Origin: Adiantum capillus-veneris
Lineage: Eukaryota; Streptophyta; Polypodiopsida; Polypodiales; Pteridaceae
Assembly: GCA_014529385.2 (NCBI GenBank)
Contig: CM043949.1
Coordinates: 145,926,850-145,990,849 of the forward strand
Length of the DNA stretch: 64,000 bases
Reading direction: 5' to 3'
Below are positions 43,482-53,775 of the stretch, one piece after another. Positions within the stretch are counted from its first letter, which is position 1. Each line of letters begins with the position of its first letter. A model generated the notes under the pieces. That model searched no databases. It had not been told where the DNA came from and was given only the letters and a program-made list of their open reading frames with translations. Position numbers and translations under genes: made by a program.

Positions 43482-44639
43482 ATGGCTATCACCAGAGTTA
43501 TGGGGAGCGGCCAAGTTGGAGAACCGTTTATTGAGGAGTCTGCCATTGAGGGAACATCGGGTTCTACTGCTTCTGCCAGTCACCTGGAGAGCAGTATATA
43601 CAATTCTGAATGTAGTATGACTCTGGGCATTCCAAAGAATTCCATTAAGAAGATCAAGAAACTTGGGTCAGGGGCTTATGGCACAGGGTGGAAAGTTCAA
43701 ATCAAAGGGATCAGTTTCCTTCCTGCAACGAATACTTATTGTGCAAAGGAGTTCAAAGGACAGGCCAAGCATCAGTGGAAAATCCTTGCATCTGAAAGTG
43801 CGGTAGATCTCAACCATAGAGGGATTGTGAGGAGTATTGCCCACTCTGTAACGTTGCCATGGTTTCTGATATTCCCCTACTTCAATGGGGGAACTTTAGG
43901 TGATCTTATGGAGACAGTGCCCCTTCCACATGGCTCTTTCACGACGCTTGTAGTGCATCAAGAGGGGAAAGAAAAAATCCCTGAAGACTTTAAATGGGAG
44001 CAACCCTCTGAAGACAAGAAAACACGTATCAAGAGCGTGTGCAATCATGCTCCCTCGTTGATCCATGCCTTGGTGAAGGCATTGCAATTCGCACATGACG
44101 AGGGAGTGATCCACAATGATCTCCATCCGTGGAACATCATGTTGGACTTTACCAAGGATCTCACTCCCCGTATTGGAATAATTGATTGGGGATTGGCTCT
44201 GTGTGTTGGCTTAGAGACACAAAAGACCAACAATACCGATGGAAACAGGCAAAAGCTTCATCCTTGGCGAGCTCCTGAGTTACTAGATGGCAAGAATTTA
44301 TGCCCATGGACCAAGGCCACAGATGTGTACGCCATAGGATGGGTGATATGGAAATTTTGTAAGTTTTGTAGAGAGTTCTCTGACTACTACAGCACAGATT
44401 GGTTCAAACATAAGGTTTCAGTGGAGGTACAAGCCATATCTAGGATTGTTGTGGAAGGTTGGGTGAGGAAAAAATCCACAGACAGAAAGACCTTGGCACT
44501 TTTGGACAAAGAATTAGAAAGATTTGAAGCCCAGCCAGAACGATGCTTACACCCTCCCTCTGAAATGAGTGTAGCCTTTTTTTTATGGATATATGATGTA
44601 CTTTATGAAGCAGGGTTTTCTGAGACTTTTGACTTATAA
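43482..44639 (+). CDS. Protein kinase-like protein, 385 codons
   Basis: A single open frame with the kinase motifs in order: Gly loop LGSGAYGTGW (residues 61-70), Lys89 in YCAKEF, catalytic loop HNDLHPWNIM (211-220, Asp213, Asn218), metal-binding DWG (235-237), APE (264-266) and DVYAIGWVIW (281-290). Catalytic Lys, both Asp and Asn are present, so activity is possible. HRD is HND and DFG is DWG, marking it as a divergent non-RD type. No transmembrane or signal segment is seen; it would be cytosolic. An AATAAA lies 49 bp after the stop. The intronless frame next to transposons suggests a retrocopy, a captured gene or an element-encoded kinase. Confidence 0.8.
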   Translation: MAITRVMGSGQVGEPFIEESAIEGTSGSTASASHLESSIYNSECSMTLGIPKNSIKKIKKLGSGAYGTGWKVQIKGISFLPATNTYCAKEFKGQAKHQWKILASESAVDLNHRGIVRSIAHSVTLPWFLIFPYFNGGTLGDLMETVPLPHGSFTTLVVHQEGKEKIPEDFKWEQPSEDKKTRIKSVCNHAPSLIHALVKALQFAHDEGVIHNDLHPWNIMLDFTKDLTPRIGIIDWGLALCVGLETQKTNNTDGNRQKLHPWRAPELLDGKNLCPWTKATDVYAIGWVIWKFCKFCREFSDYYSTDWFKHKVSVEVQAISRIVVEGWVRKKSTDRKTLALLDKELERFEAQPERCLHPPSEMSVAFFLWIYDVLYEAGFSETFDL

Positions 44640-44687
44640 AAGCACTTTTAAAAATTGGGTTTTATGCGCCATGGATGATGTATGATT

Positions 44688-44693
44688 AATAAA
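44688..44693 (+). terminator. Candidate polyadenylation signal for the kinase-like gene
   Basis: AATAAA 49 bp downstream of the TAA stop, followed by a T-rich stretch near 44700-44755. Confidence 0.45.
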
Positions 44694-44807
44694 AACACTT
44701 TGTTATATCTCAATAGACAACAAATTTTCTATGAGTTTTGTTTTTTCTCGTAAGTTTCAAGCAATAAGCCACGTGGAGTCACTGATTGTCATTCATTGAT
44801 TTAAAAA

Positions 44808-44951
44808 ATGGTGGTTACTCTTATATCAATTGATTGTCGTAAGATGGTGGTTATTCTAATATCAATTGATTTTCGTAAAATGGTGGTTGAAATTATAGCA
44901 ATTGATTGTCGTAAAATGGTGGTTACTCTTATAGCAATTGATTATCATTAA
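44808..44951. repeat. 36-bp minisatellite, four copies
   Basis: ATGGTGGTTACTCTTATA...CAATTGATTGTCGTAAA units start at 44808, 44844, 44880 and 44916. Confidence 0.9.
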
Positions 44952-44991
44952 GTTTTTATGCCGTAACTGAAGTATAGTGTTTAATCAGGAT

Positions 44992-45934
44992 ATGGATAAT
45001 GATAATCAAAGGGCTAAGCGCGCTTTTGAGCGTCTCAGATCCATGTGTCAAGGCGGTGGAGTGAACGACACCGCTCGAATTGCAGCTCGTTGCTCCCAGT
45101 GGGTACACAATGGAAAGAGGTGAACACTAGGATTGACCGAGAAATGGTCAAATCCATATGGCCAGGCGTTGCAGATGACAACATCAAGAAAGGCCGACTC
45201 AAGCCATCACAATGCATTAATGCAGACATACGAGACAATGGAGAGAACATATATCTCGATGTTATGGATCATCCTATGCATCATATGGATTGTCCATTGT
45301 GGTTTGCCAAGATGTTATACATGCATTATGTCTTGGGTGAAGCAGTGGACTTTAGCTCAAGGACACCTCACATGACGGTTGAGGACATTCGCAGTACTGC
45401 AATCACCATCACACGGCAAGAGATGTCATTGGCACTAGAAGGTGCATCAATGGAAGTGCACCAAGTTAAGGAGGAGCTTCAAACTCAACTCAGGCAAGCA
45501 TCACAAGCTACACAAGGCTCTCATGCAGAAGAAACCCTAAATAGAGACTTGCAAAGGGAGGTGAAGGTGCTATCTCGCCACGTAAAAGAGTTAGAGGCAA
45601 CTATAAAAAACAAAATGCTGCCACATTGATTGAGCACCCAACATCTATTGAGGCCCCTCCAGCTTTTGGTGAGCACGGTGGTCCTTGCCCCATATGTAGA
45701 TCATTCTTTCATGAGTGGTGTGGTCACTTCAGCTTGCCATGCGGACATATGTATCATATATCATGCTTGATGCAAAGCATGATGAATAACTTTCATTGTG
45801 CTATATGTGAGTATGAGATATCCAAAAAGCTATATGCAATGTTCAAAATGTCTGAAGACTATAATAAGATTAAAGGTCAGCGTGAACAGGAGAATGAAGA
45901 TATTCTCACAAATATTTCACTATCACTTGGATAG
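44992..45934 (+). pseudogene. Coiled-coil/RING-finger protein, frameshifted
   Basis: Three frames in succession. 44992-45120 (ATG at 44992) gives a basic N-terminus with an RAKRAFERLRSMCQGGG stretch. 45045-45629 holds the middle, ending in a long helical, Gln/Glu-rich coiled coil (about 45420-45620). 45626-45934 lacks an ATG and holds a RING: CPIC, then LPCGHMYHISC, then CAIC, i.e. the metal-ligand spacing of a C3H2C3 RING. The switch near 45606-45620 is in an A-rich run. Intact, it would be an E3 ubiquitin ligase-type protein. It could also be a spliced gene, but no good donor and acceptor pair was seen. It lies 350 bp after the kinase-like gene on the same strand. Confidence 0.6.
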
Positions 45935-46221
45935 TTTTTGTAACATTTGAAAACATTTACTCGTTGTCTTGCGAGAATTTATTAGTGAATTGTGAATTGT
46001 CTTCACTTCAACTTCAATTATGATATGTGATAATGCAACGATTTGTTAGGGCTTTGTATATTATGAAGCTTTAATAGTGATTTGTGGCCTTGTAAAGGTT
46101 TTTAAGGGCTTCGTTTATTATTAAGAAAATGTCTAAACCTTAAACTAAATATAAAAAAAAGCTTATAAGATAAACAGTTTCTGAACTTAACCAGAAGTCA
46201 CTCAATGGATTCGATAATCTA
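45935..46221. other. Spacer between RING remnant and hAT gene
   Basis: AT-rich, no gene. Both neighbours end toward it. Confidence 0.4.
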
Positions 46222-48506
46222 TTAATTAAACCACCGTCGCTTGCTACGACGGGTCAAAGTTGGTTCAATTTCCAAATTCTCTTCAATCTCTTCTAAAGTA
46301 CATGTAGTTTCTACTTCATGAGATTCCCCTTGCAGCTCACTGTCTTTGTCCACCTCATCATTGGTTACATCATAAGTCCAGTGCGGCATCTCCTCTTTGT
46401 AGTTCTCAGCTTGCACTCTTGCCAATAGTCGATGGTTGCACTACATATACACCAATTTTTCAGCTCTTGAATTTAGAAGGCAGTTTCTGATGGTGGAATG
46501 TACATATTTATATGTACTCCAGTTTCTCTCAGAACTTGAATTGGGGGCTAGGATTCTAAGAGCTAGGCATTTAAGGGTGGGTGCACTACCACCATTCATC
46601 ATCCACCACTTCCACGTTGGTTGCTCCGTGGCAATTTTCTGCACAAATTCTGTACCAAACTTACCCTCTTTGAGTTTAAACTTCGTAAGATCAGTAACAG
46701 ATGATGCATGCTCATCAGGATCATCATAAAACCTGCCTATCACATCATAAAAGTCTTCCAGCACCTCCTCATCAAGTTTGTCTATTTCCATTGCCCAATA
46801 CTCTGGATCCAATAAGAAAGCTACGTTGTGTAGTGGACTATGTGCTCCAACCCATCAACCATGCATATACTTTCTCAAAATTTCTCTCCTCTTTTGAGTG
46901 AATGGTGTCTTCCAAGGCTTCACAATTGGCTCCTGGGGCTCCTCTGGATTTGCAAGGCTTTCTTGAACAGTCCACCAAGCCATCCACACCTTACCTATGT
47001 TAGGCAAGGAAGAATCCAGTTGGCGTAATGCGAGCATAATTGGCATCATGACATTGTGCACATCCACCACATCATCCCAGAAGTGGCGATCAGCTAGTAG
47101 ATCTCTGATCACCCCTATTTTGCTTTTTATCTTCTCCCTTTGACCAGCCTCCCATTCTGAAAATGTGGCACAAACAAATGTCTCCATCACAGCATTCTTA
47201 TTTTTTATTAGTGATTCTACCGTATAGTAGTTGGTGCAAAATCTAGTTTCGCACGGCAGTTTTAACATAGTAGACATCCTCTGACGGTACATGTCAAGAA
47301 CCCTCTGACGCTTCAAAACAAACTTGACTATTAAGCGAGCATTGTCTACTATCCATTTGAACCACTCTCTGTCCTCCCTCTTGTACCAATCTTGCAATAC
47401 CAAGTTCAAGCTGTGTGTACTGCAACCAGCACTATATAGGTGAGAGAAGCGACTTTCAAGTATCCTACCTGTAGCCCTGCAATTTTTGGCATTTTCCATG
47501 ATTACTTGGACAACATTTTCTTTTCCAAGTTCCTCAACTACGTCGCCAATGATGTCAGCTATAAAACTGCCAGACTTTATTTGACCAGAGCTATCCATAG
47601 CTTTGTAAAACATTCACCACGAGGACATACAAGCATGATGTTGATCAATGGCAGCCTTTGAACGTTGGACCAACCATCACTAACTATGGTGTATCCAGAT
47701 TGTTCTGTTGCATTTAATATTACCCTTTGAATATCCTGTTGTGTGCTTGTGTAACATTTATCCAACAGTTGGTTTCTCATATGGTGATATGTTGGAGGGG
47801 TAAATCCAGCACCATACTCCCCAATGTGTTTCCAAGCTGGCTTCCATGCATCACGGGTGACAATGGCCAATGATCCCCAAGTGAAATAGACGGCTTTAGC
47901 TAGTGCAAGTTGTGCTTCTTCTAAGGCAAGTGTTTTGAAGCTCATTTATAAGCTAACCTGTCTACTTTTTGACGATCCTACCTGAAAGTCAGGAGATCCA
48001 TGGTTTGGAGGTGTAGTTCCATCGATATGAGAAGTTGGTTCCCTGCTTTGGGTGCTTCCATTGGTTGACGTTACACCCAATGATCCCTCATACTGGTTTG
48101 ATCTTATCGATACCGGGGTGTGATGGTCAAAAATAGAGAGTTTTGATCTTTTTCTCGTGGAAATTAGCTTACCAATTAAAGATTTTAAGCGCATAGCTAC
48201 TTCTTCTGCACCTAAGCCCTTGCACTTTCCTCCTTGGATTCTGGTATTGCCACCTAGAAAATGATCCCTTATTCTTGGTGCTCCTCCAGATTTCTCTTCG
48301 CCACAAAAGTTACATTTCCAATCTTGATACTTATTCAAATTTGTGGCAAAATTCCACTCAGGTCCTGGACTTTTTCCACCTGCCTTTCGCTTGCCCTGCG
48401 AAGTGGTGCCCTGCGAAGCAGGACCTGGCATCGAGGTAGGAGGTCTCCTCAAGGAAGCCAGGCTTGAGACACCAACATCACCGCTCACATTCCCGGTGGA
48501 AGACAT
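46222..48506 (-). pseudogene. hAT transposase (BED finger, DUF659, hAT dimerisation region)
   Basis: Reading right to left: 48506-47946 has a BED-type zinc finger (WKCNFCGEEKSGGAPRIRDHF, with distal C near GGKC); 47945-47577 and 47613 on give DUF659 (FTPPTYHHMRNQLLDK, then TIVSDGWSN, then ENAKNC); the middle contains LPCETRF; 46812-46441 is the C-terminal hAT region (PTWKWWMMNGGSAPTLKCLA, then SSSERNWS, then RNCLLNSRAEKLVY), and 46425-46222 continues with an acidic tail. In-frame stops are TAA at 47946, TGA at 46855 and TAG at 46441, and one frameshift lies at about 47600. Otherwise the family length (about 750 codons) is complete. Ends with terminal repeats and 8-bp duplications were not found. 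Confidence 0.88.
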
Positions 48507-48639
48507 ACTTATTGGATGCCTGCAATACCAATAAACATAGCTCAGTATGATGTCTCTTCTTTCAAGTATTATTCAAACCAAACATTAGTGTTATAATCAA
48601 TATCACACACAAGCGTAGTAGTGAAGCCTGAAGGGAATA
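48507..48639. other. Upstream flank of the hAT gene
   Basis: Short AT-rich spacer before the 151-bp minisatellite; the hAT promoter should be here if the gene was ever complete. Confidence 0.35.
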
Positions 48640-49420
48640 AACCTCAATCTACTCAAACATGAGCAAGGAAATACAACGGTGAATCAAATATGTGATCAGT
48701 CCATCCCAAAAGTAGAGATATCGACCCAAAGATTCACCTTCCTACCCCTTTCATGAATCAGTCCAGCCCAAAAAAGAATTAATGATCCATGATTGGAGCT
48801 CTAATCGAAATAGCAAACAAATACAGCGGTGAATCAAACATGTGATCAGTCCATCCCAAAAGTAGAGATATCGACCCAAAGATTCACCTTCCTACCTCCT
48901 TTCATGAATCAGTCCAGTCCAAAAAAGAACTAATGACCCATGATTGGAGCTCTAATCGGAATAGCAAGCAAATACAGCGGTGAATCAAACATGTGATCAG
49001 TCCATCCCAAAAGTAGAGATATCGTCCCAAAGATTCACCTTTCTACCTCCTTTCATGAATCAGTCTAGTCCAAAAAAGAACTAATAACCCATGATTGGAG
49101 CTCTAATCGGAATAGCAAGCAAATACAACGGTGAATCAAACATGTGATCAGTCCATCCCAAAAGTAGAGATATCAACCCAAAGATTCACCTTTCTATCTC
49201 TTTTCAAGAATCAGTTCAGTCCAAAAAAGAACTAATGACCCATGATAGAAGTTCTAATCAATATAGCAATCAATTTAGCAAATATAACGGTGAACCAAAC
49301 ATGAGATTAGTCCATCCCAAATGTAGAGATACCGACCCAAAGATTCACCTTTCTACCTCCTTTCAAGAATCAATTCAGTCCAAAAAAGAACTAATGATCC
49401 ATGATCAGAGTTACATTAAG
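48640..49420. repeat. ~151-bp minisatellite, five copies
   Basis: TGTGATCAGTCCATCCCAAA recurs at 48691, 48841, 48992, 49143 and, diverged, at about 49302. Units hold GTAGAGATATCG, AAAGATTCACCTT and GAATCAGTCCAGTCC. Spacing is 150, 151, 151 and 159 bp. Divergence grows toward the right end. Confidence 0.95.
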
Positions 49421-49493
49421 TTTTAATTTTTTTTAAAGACTATTCATTTTTTTACCTTTAGTTTTTCTTCTAAATTTTAAAGGATGACCAAAT

Positions 49494-50692
49494 TTAGAGG
49501 AAGCGGTGATCTGATGTGATGTCTACTACAGGGTTATATAGAGCCGCCAAATATAACCCTATATAGAATTTAACATTGGCATCCATGCAATCAAACCATG
49601 GTGCCCCTAGGATTAAATCCTCATGCTTGAGAGGAGAGATAAAGAAATCCTCTTTGTCCACATAGCTTTGGACATGGAGCCTCAATTTCCTTATTAAGGG
49701 AGTGACTGAAGCTTCTTGCCTCTTGAAAGCACCGTCTGCGGGTAGTACATCTCCCATCTTGTAGGCTTGTATGCCTAGCTTGGTGGCTAACTCTATAGAT
49801 ATAAAATTGTGAGTAGAACCAGGATCAAAGAGAATGAAAGCATCATGTTCTATTACCTTTCCCCAAGCATGGCATAGAGGAGATCCTTTGTGGTGAGTTT
49901 CCTCCTCTTGGATTTCGACCAAGGTAGCTCTAGGAGGCTCATGGCGGTTGTTCTTTTGGAGACAAGCACGGTACGCATGCAATTGCTTGCCGCACTTGAA
50001 ACAACGGTTATCCTTGCGATAATGCTCAAGCTCTTCAGGAGAGAGTTTATTTTTGCCTTTGTAGACTCCCTTCTCTTTAGCTTTGTTGGAGTTGCCCTTA
50101 GGAGACTTTTGGACATTGTCCTCCCCCTTAGGCTCATTGGAACCCTTGTTTTTCATGGGCTTAGAATTTCTCTTAGCCACCGTTTGGAAATTGATTTGAG
50201 AGGCCACCATAGTATGGTGTATAACCGTCGATATGGTGCGTGGCCTTTGGGAGTTGACATACTCCGCCATTTCTTTAGTAAAGCCTGCACAAACTTGTTG
50301 CTTTTGCTCTCCAAATTCCAATTTTTTGAAGACAGTGGCTTTGAGTTGTAGGTCCCAAAACATGTCTACATATTTGTGGATGGATTCATAAGGAGAGAGC
50401 TTCAAGCTTCACCATTCGGTGAGTACTTTGCCTTTGGCATCGGTGGCATCGGTGGCCAAACACTGCTTCATAATGGAAGCTCTTAAAGCTTTCCATGTTT
50501 GTGGAGCTTCACCATTGGCCCGTAGGCTAGACCACCATTGCCTGCACGACTTTTGAAAGTGCATAGCTACATGGCATAGCTTAGAGGACTCCGTGAAGCC
50601 CTCATCTTCAAACGCGGCATTGAATTGTTGGATAAAGGCCAAGACTTTGTCCGTAGCACTAAAAGTGCCATCATAGGTAAGGAAAGAGATGC
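49494..50692 (-). pseudogene. Ty3-gypsy gag-protease fragment
   Basis: Frames 50642-50409 and 50405-49494 are the same frame with one TGA between. They contain gag core (LCHVAMHFQKSCRQWWSSL, EYVNSQRPRTISTVI), a zinc knuckle CFKCGKQLHAYRAC, and a retropepsin start LFDPGSTHNFISIELA with LGAPWFDCMDANVKF later. DPG rather than DSG/DTG should impair catalysis, though FDPGS is seen in chromovirus-like sequences. The 5' side is cut at 50693 by the Tat element LTR, and nothing of RT or integrase is found to the left, so it is truncated on both sides. Confidence 0.8.
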
Positions 50693-51318
50693 TGATAGCC
50701 GACTTTTGAAAATCAAAGGAAAAAAAAGAAAAAAAAAACTCATTCCCCCCCCCCCCAACTCTTAGTACCCCCCGTAGCTTATTCCCTATCCCACCCGACG
50801 GGCATTGGATAAATAACAGCCCCTCTCTCTCTCTCCCTCATTTTCCCTACATACCCCCCCCCCCCACCCAATATCCTCTCTCCCAATTTACCCCCACTCT
50901 CAAACTCCCCGGCCAGACGGAAGCTTTGAAAAAAAAAAAACCCATCCCCTCTCTCGTGCTCCCTCGGTGTGAGCCGCATGGAACCCCCCCCCTCCGCTCT
51001 CTGTATTCTTGCACTCACCCTTTACATTCCCTACTCTCATTACCCCCCCCCCCCCCCCCCCTGGCCCGCCAATATTCCTTCCCCGACCCCTCACCCTCTT
51101 CCCCAACCGCTCGCCTCATCTTCCCTTGGCCTCATTCCCCTCCCCTCGGCCTCATTCCCCCCCCTTCTGGCCCGCTGATATATTTCCACACTCCCACCCA
51201 TTGACTTGTTTCCCTCCCCTCGTCCTCAAGCTCCCATGCAAGACAGTAGAACCCCCCCTCTCTGTCTCACCCACACATCTCCCCTACCTCACTCCCAAGC
51301 CTCACCCCTCCCTCTCCC

Positions 51319-51383
<65 letters not shown>

Positions 51384-51540
51384 CCACACCTCACCCCTCC
51401 CTCTCCCTCACAATCTCTCTCTCTCAGCTCAGTCCGCGGACACCGCTCTCTCTCTCACTCGGGCGCTTAGGCCACGTATGAGGAATCCTCTCTCTCTCTC
51501 CCCTTCTCACGGACAGCAGCAATAGGACCACGTCAGCATT
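50693..51540 (+). repeat. 5' LTR of the Tat-lineage element (right border approximate)
   Basis: Starts TGATAGCCGACTTTTG, as the 3' LTR does at 63540. Pyrimidine-rich with C-runs (50744-50757, 50849-50862, 51042-51061) and a (CT)n tract at 51323-51380. The right border cannot be fixed because the 3' LTR copy is cut by the window end. Long ORFs here are low-complexity artefacts. Confidence 0.8.
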
Positions 51541-51649
51541 CAAGAGGTAAATTCTCCATCTCGTGTCACTCGTTCTAACTATAAATCGGAAGCATCAGGT
51601 GGGAGATTGGTGAAGTGCCATCACTGTTGTCAACCAAGGCGCACTGTCA

Positions 51650-52347
51650 ATGAGTGCCAGCAACGAAGGCGGCGAAAGGGCTGAAGTCATCTACATCGAC
51701 ATTCATCGCGAAGAAATCATTCACGTCAAGGAAGGGAAGCAAACGGTGAGACCTCTTTTCCCTAAAGAAGCTGCAGTCAAAGATATAACTCCAAAGTGGC
51801 CTAAAGGGGCTACTCGAGCCAAAGGCAAGGAGAAGATAAGCCAGTCTGGAAACACATGACCCCGAAGAGAGAAGCATCTGGCCAAGCAAGTGCTTCAAGC
51901 TCAGAAAGCTGGGTTCTACCCACTTTGTCAAAGAATAAGTCATCCGAAGCTAAGCGGCGGAAGGTCGCCTACCGATTTGCACGACGCATGCGAGTGCTAC
52001 CAATCCACTTTGACAATCTAGAAGAAGAAGTGGTAAGAAGATTCCCATGTCCTAGAGCAGAGTGGTTCGGCTACTGCTCTTGCTGTTTTGGGAAGCGAGT
52101 GGAGGACCTTCCTCCTCTCCCTGTACAACTTATCCTGAAGAAGCTCTCTACCACGGGAGAAACCCAGTAGGGTGGAGACGAGCTGCAACTGAATGGAGTA
52201 GAATTCATACAACACGCGGATTACGGAAATTACCGACAATTTTTGTTAGCCAAGAGGCTGGGCAACGAAGGAAAGGTGGAGCCCATGAAAGGCAATGACC
52301 TCTTGTGGATGTGCCGACTCATAAACACTGGCACGATAAGAGTATAA
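51650..52347 (+). pseudogene. Extra ORF upstream of gag (ORF1-like)
   Basis: 51650-51859 and 51856-52170 overlap by four bases (ATGA) in different frames. The second continues in the same frame past a single TAG (52168) to a TAA at 52345-52347. The first is acidic to mixed (EVIYIDIHREEIIHVKEGKQ). The second has a basic helix (KRRKVAYRFARRMRVL), WFGYCSCCFGKRVEDLPPLP and, past the stop, GNYRQFLLAKRLGNEGK. No domain is recognised. Position and size fit the extra ORF of Ogre-type Tat elements. Confidence 0.5.
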
Positions 52348-52369
52348 GTAAGTATTCCACCCTCTGTGC

Positions 52370-52585
52370 ATGATGGAAAACGGGCCAACGGCATTCCCGT
52401 TCAGATTCCTGCAGCATATGCATGTGAATATCTATGTAGATAGGAAAGTCTTCTACCAACAGAAGATCATTTACCTATTCGGTGTGGCGGTACTAGGAGG
52501 AATCCTCCATTCCCCGAACCCTATCATTCTCCCCATATTAGATTACCATCATTCCTTTAATATCTCTATTTTTATCCTGTTTTGA
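52370..52585 (+). CDS. Small conserved ORF upstream of gag (ORF0)
   Basis: 71 codons, starting MMENGP after an upstream in-frame stop at 52349. It aligns without gaps with residues 10-79 of the ORF at 37342-37100: both have NGP, PF, Q, a NxxV.RK.F.QQ.I pattern, FG, IL..P.P, P..xY..SF and F.L. Base changes between them are spread through the ORF while hydrophobic positions are kept. The stop is 105 nt before the gag ATG. No signal peptide or zinc ligands. Function unknown. Confidence 0.7.
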   Translation: MMENGPTAFPFRFLQHMHVNIYVDRKVFYQQKIIYLFGVAVLGGILHSPNPIILPILDYHHSFNISIFILF

Positions 52586-52690
52586 CCTATCCACCCACCC
52601 CTAAAAAAAGCCGCTATGAGCCGCTACTGTTGATGTAAAAGAAAAGAGAAAAAAAAAAGAAAAAGGTTTGTAATTTCCTGAGTCACCACC
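52586..52690 (+). other. Spacer between ORF0 and gag
   Basis: 105 nt with an A-rich GAAAAAAAAAAGAAAAAGG run, as long as the 103-nt spacer in the gag-only element (36997-37099), but little sequence is shared apart from a GTAA-rich block and the CCATGGC gag start context. Confidence 0.5.
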
Positions 52691-53775
52691 ATGGCAAGTT
52701 TTTCTTTCCCCACGTTCAGTGGAAAGAAGGGAGAGGATCTCACCACCGACTTTTTGGATGATTTCGACATTGCTTGTGTTGTCTCCAACAAAGATGACGA
52801 CGTTTCACGACTTAGAATTCTCTGTTGATGAAAGTAGAGGCCAAGTCCTGGTATAATGCATTGCCCCTGGCTACCAAGAATGCATAGGATGTGTTAAGGG
52901 CTGCTTTTGTAAAGAGGTTTGGTGGAGGCACAACCTCGGAGAAGCTATGGTAGCTACTGACAGAATTAAAGCAGGGAGGCCTGCTGGAGTATTCCACCTA
53001 CGACTCAAAGTTTGTGGACTTATGGGAGAGATGGGTTTCCACACTGGAGGAAGGCAAAGAAGCGCCTAATTTCCTAAAGAAGGACCGTTTCATTGCTGGT
53101 CTATGGTCGCCACTTAGAGAGAAGGTGAAGGGAAGGTTTCCTGCAACATATGAGTTGGCAGTCGAAGTAGCCCGCCTTAAAGATAAGAAGTTGCGAATGC
53201 AAGCAAGAGTAAACGAGTCAGAGGAAACAATCTCGGCCCGACCAACCCCAATGGCTGCAACAGCCAATCATAGAGTCCAATCGCAGGAGGCATCAGAAGA
53301 ACAGCAAGACCTGTTGAGTCGCATCACCACCCAACTAGAGAGTTTATATGTGCATCTGGTGCAGCAAGGGCATGCATCTCGCAGAAATCTAGAACAAGGA
53401 AGGGGACAACGAAGGCAGAACGCAGAGTGCCACTGTTACAACTGCGGGGAAGATGGCCATGGAATGTACTACTACCCACACCCAAGGAGGCAGAATTTCA
53501 ATAGAGGGGGGAGACAGAATCAGATCTCTCCGCCGAGAGCAAGAACACCACCACCTAGGCAGCCAGGACCAATCCCACCGGTCCAAATCCTTCGACCACC
53601 TGTACAACAGCAACCACCACCCCAACCTCTCATTCCGCCACTACCCCCACCACCTGTTGTGAACCAAGCGGTGAGTGTTATTAGCTTGGAGGCTAAAGGG
53701 AAGGCGAAGGTAGAAGAGTCAACTAGAGAGAAGCACAAAGGAAAAGCAAAGGTAGAAGAAGTGGATGCTATGTGA
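52691..53775 (+). pseudogene. Tat-element gag, frameshifted
   Basis: ATG at 52691 gives MASFSFPTFSGKKGEDLTTD and a DDFDIACVVSNKDDD segment, ending at TGA 52826. The core then continues in frame 1: EAKSWYNALPLA, two in-frame TAGs, and from 53014 an open frame (WERWVSTLEEGKEAPNFLKK, RFIAGLWSPLREKV, LESLYVHL). Near 53433 a knuckle CYNCGEDGHGMYYYP has Tyr where the last Cys should be. The C-terminus is Pro-rich (about 53530-53680) and Lys-rich. It ends TGA at 53773 with the protease in the same frame beyond. Confidence 0.75.

Noticed and set aside
48640-49420. CRISPR-like regular repeats
   Set aside because: The whole 151-bp unit is conserved, with no variable spacers; this is a minisatellite in a eukaryotic genome.
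50779-51481. Several overlapping ORFs of 60-150 codons on both strands
   Set aside because: Low-complexity Pro, Gly and Ser-Leu frames made by C-runs and CT repeats in the Tat LTR.
53389-53738. Trp- and Gly-rich minus ORFs
   Set aside because: Shadows of the Pro-rich tail of the Tat gag.
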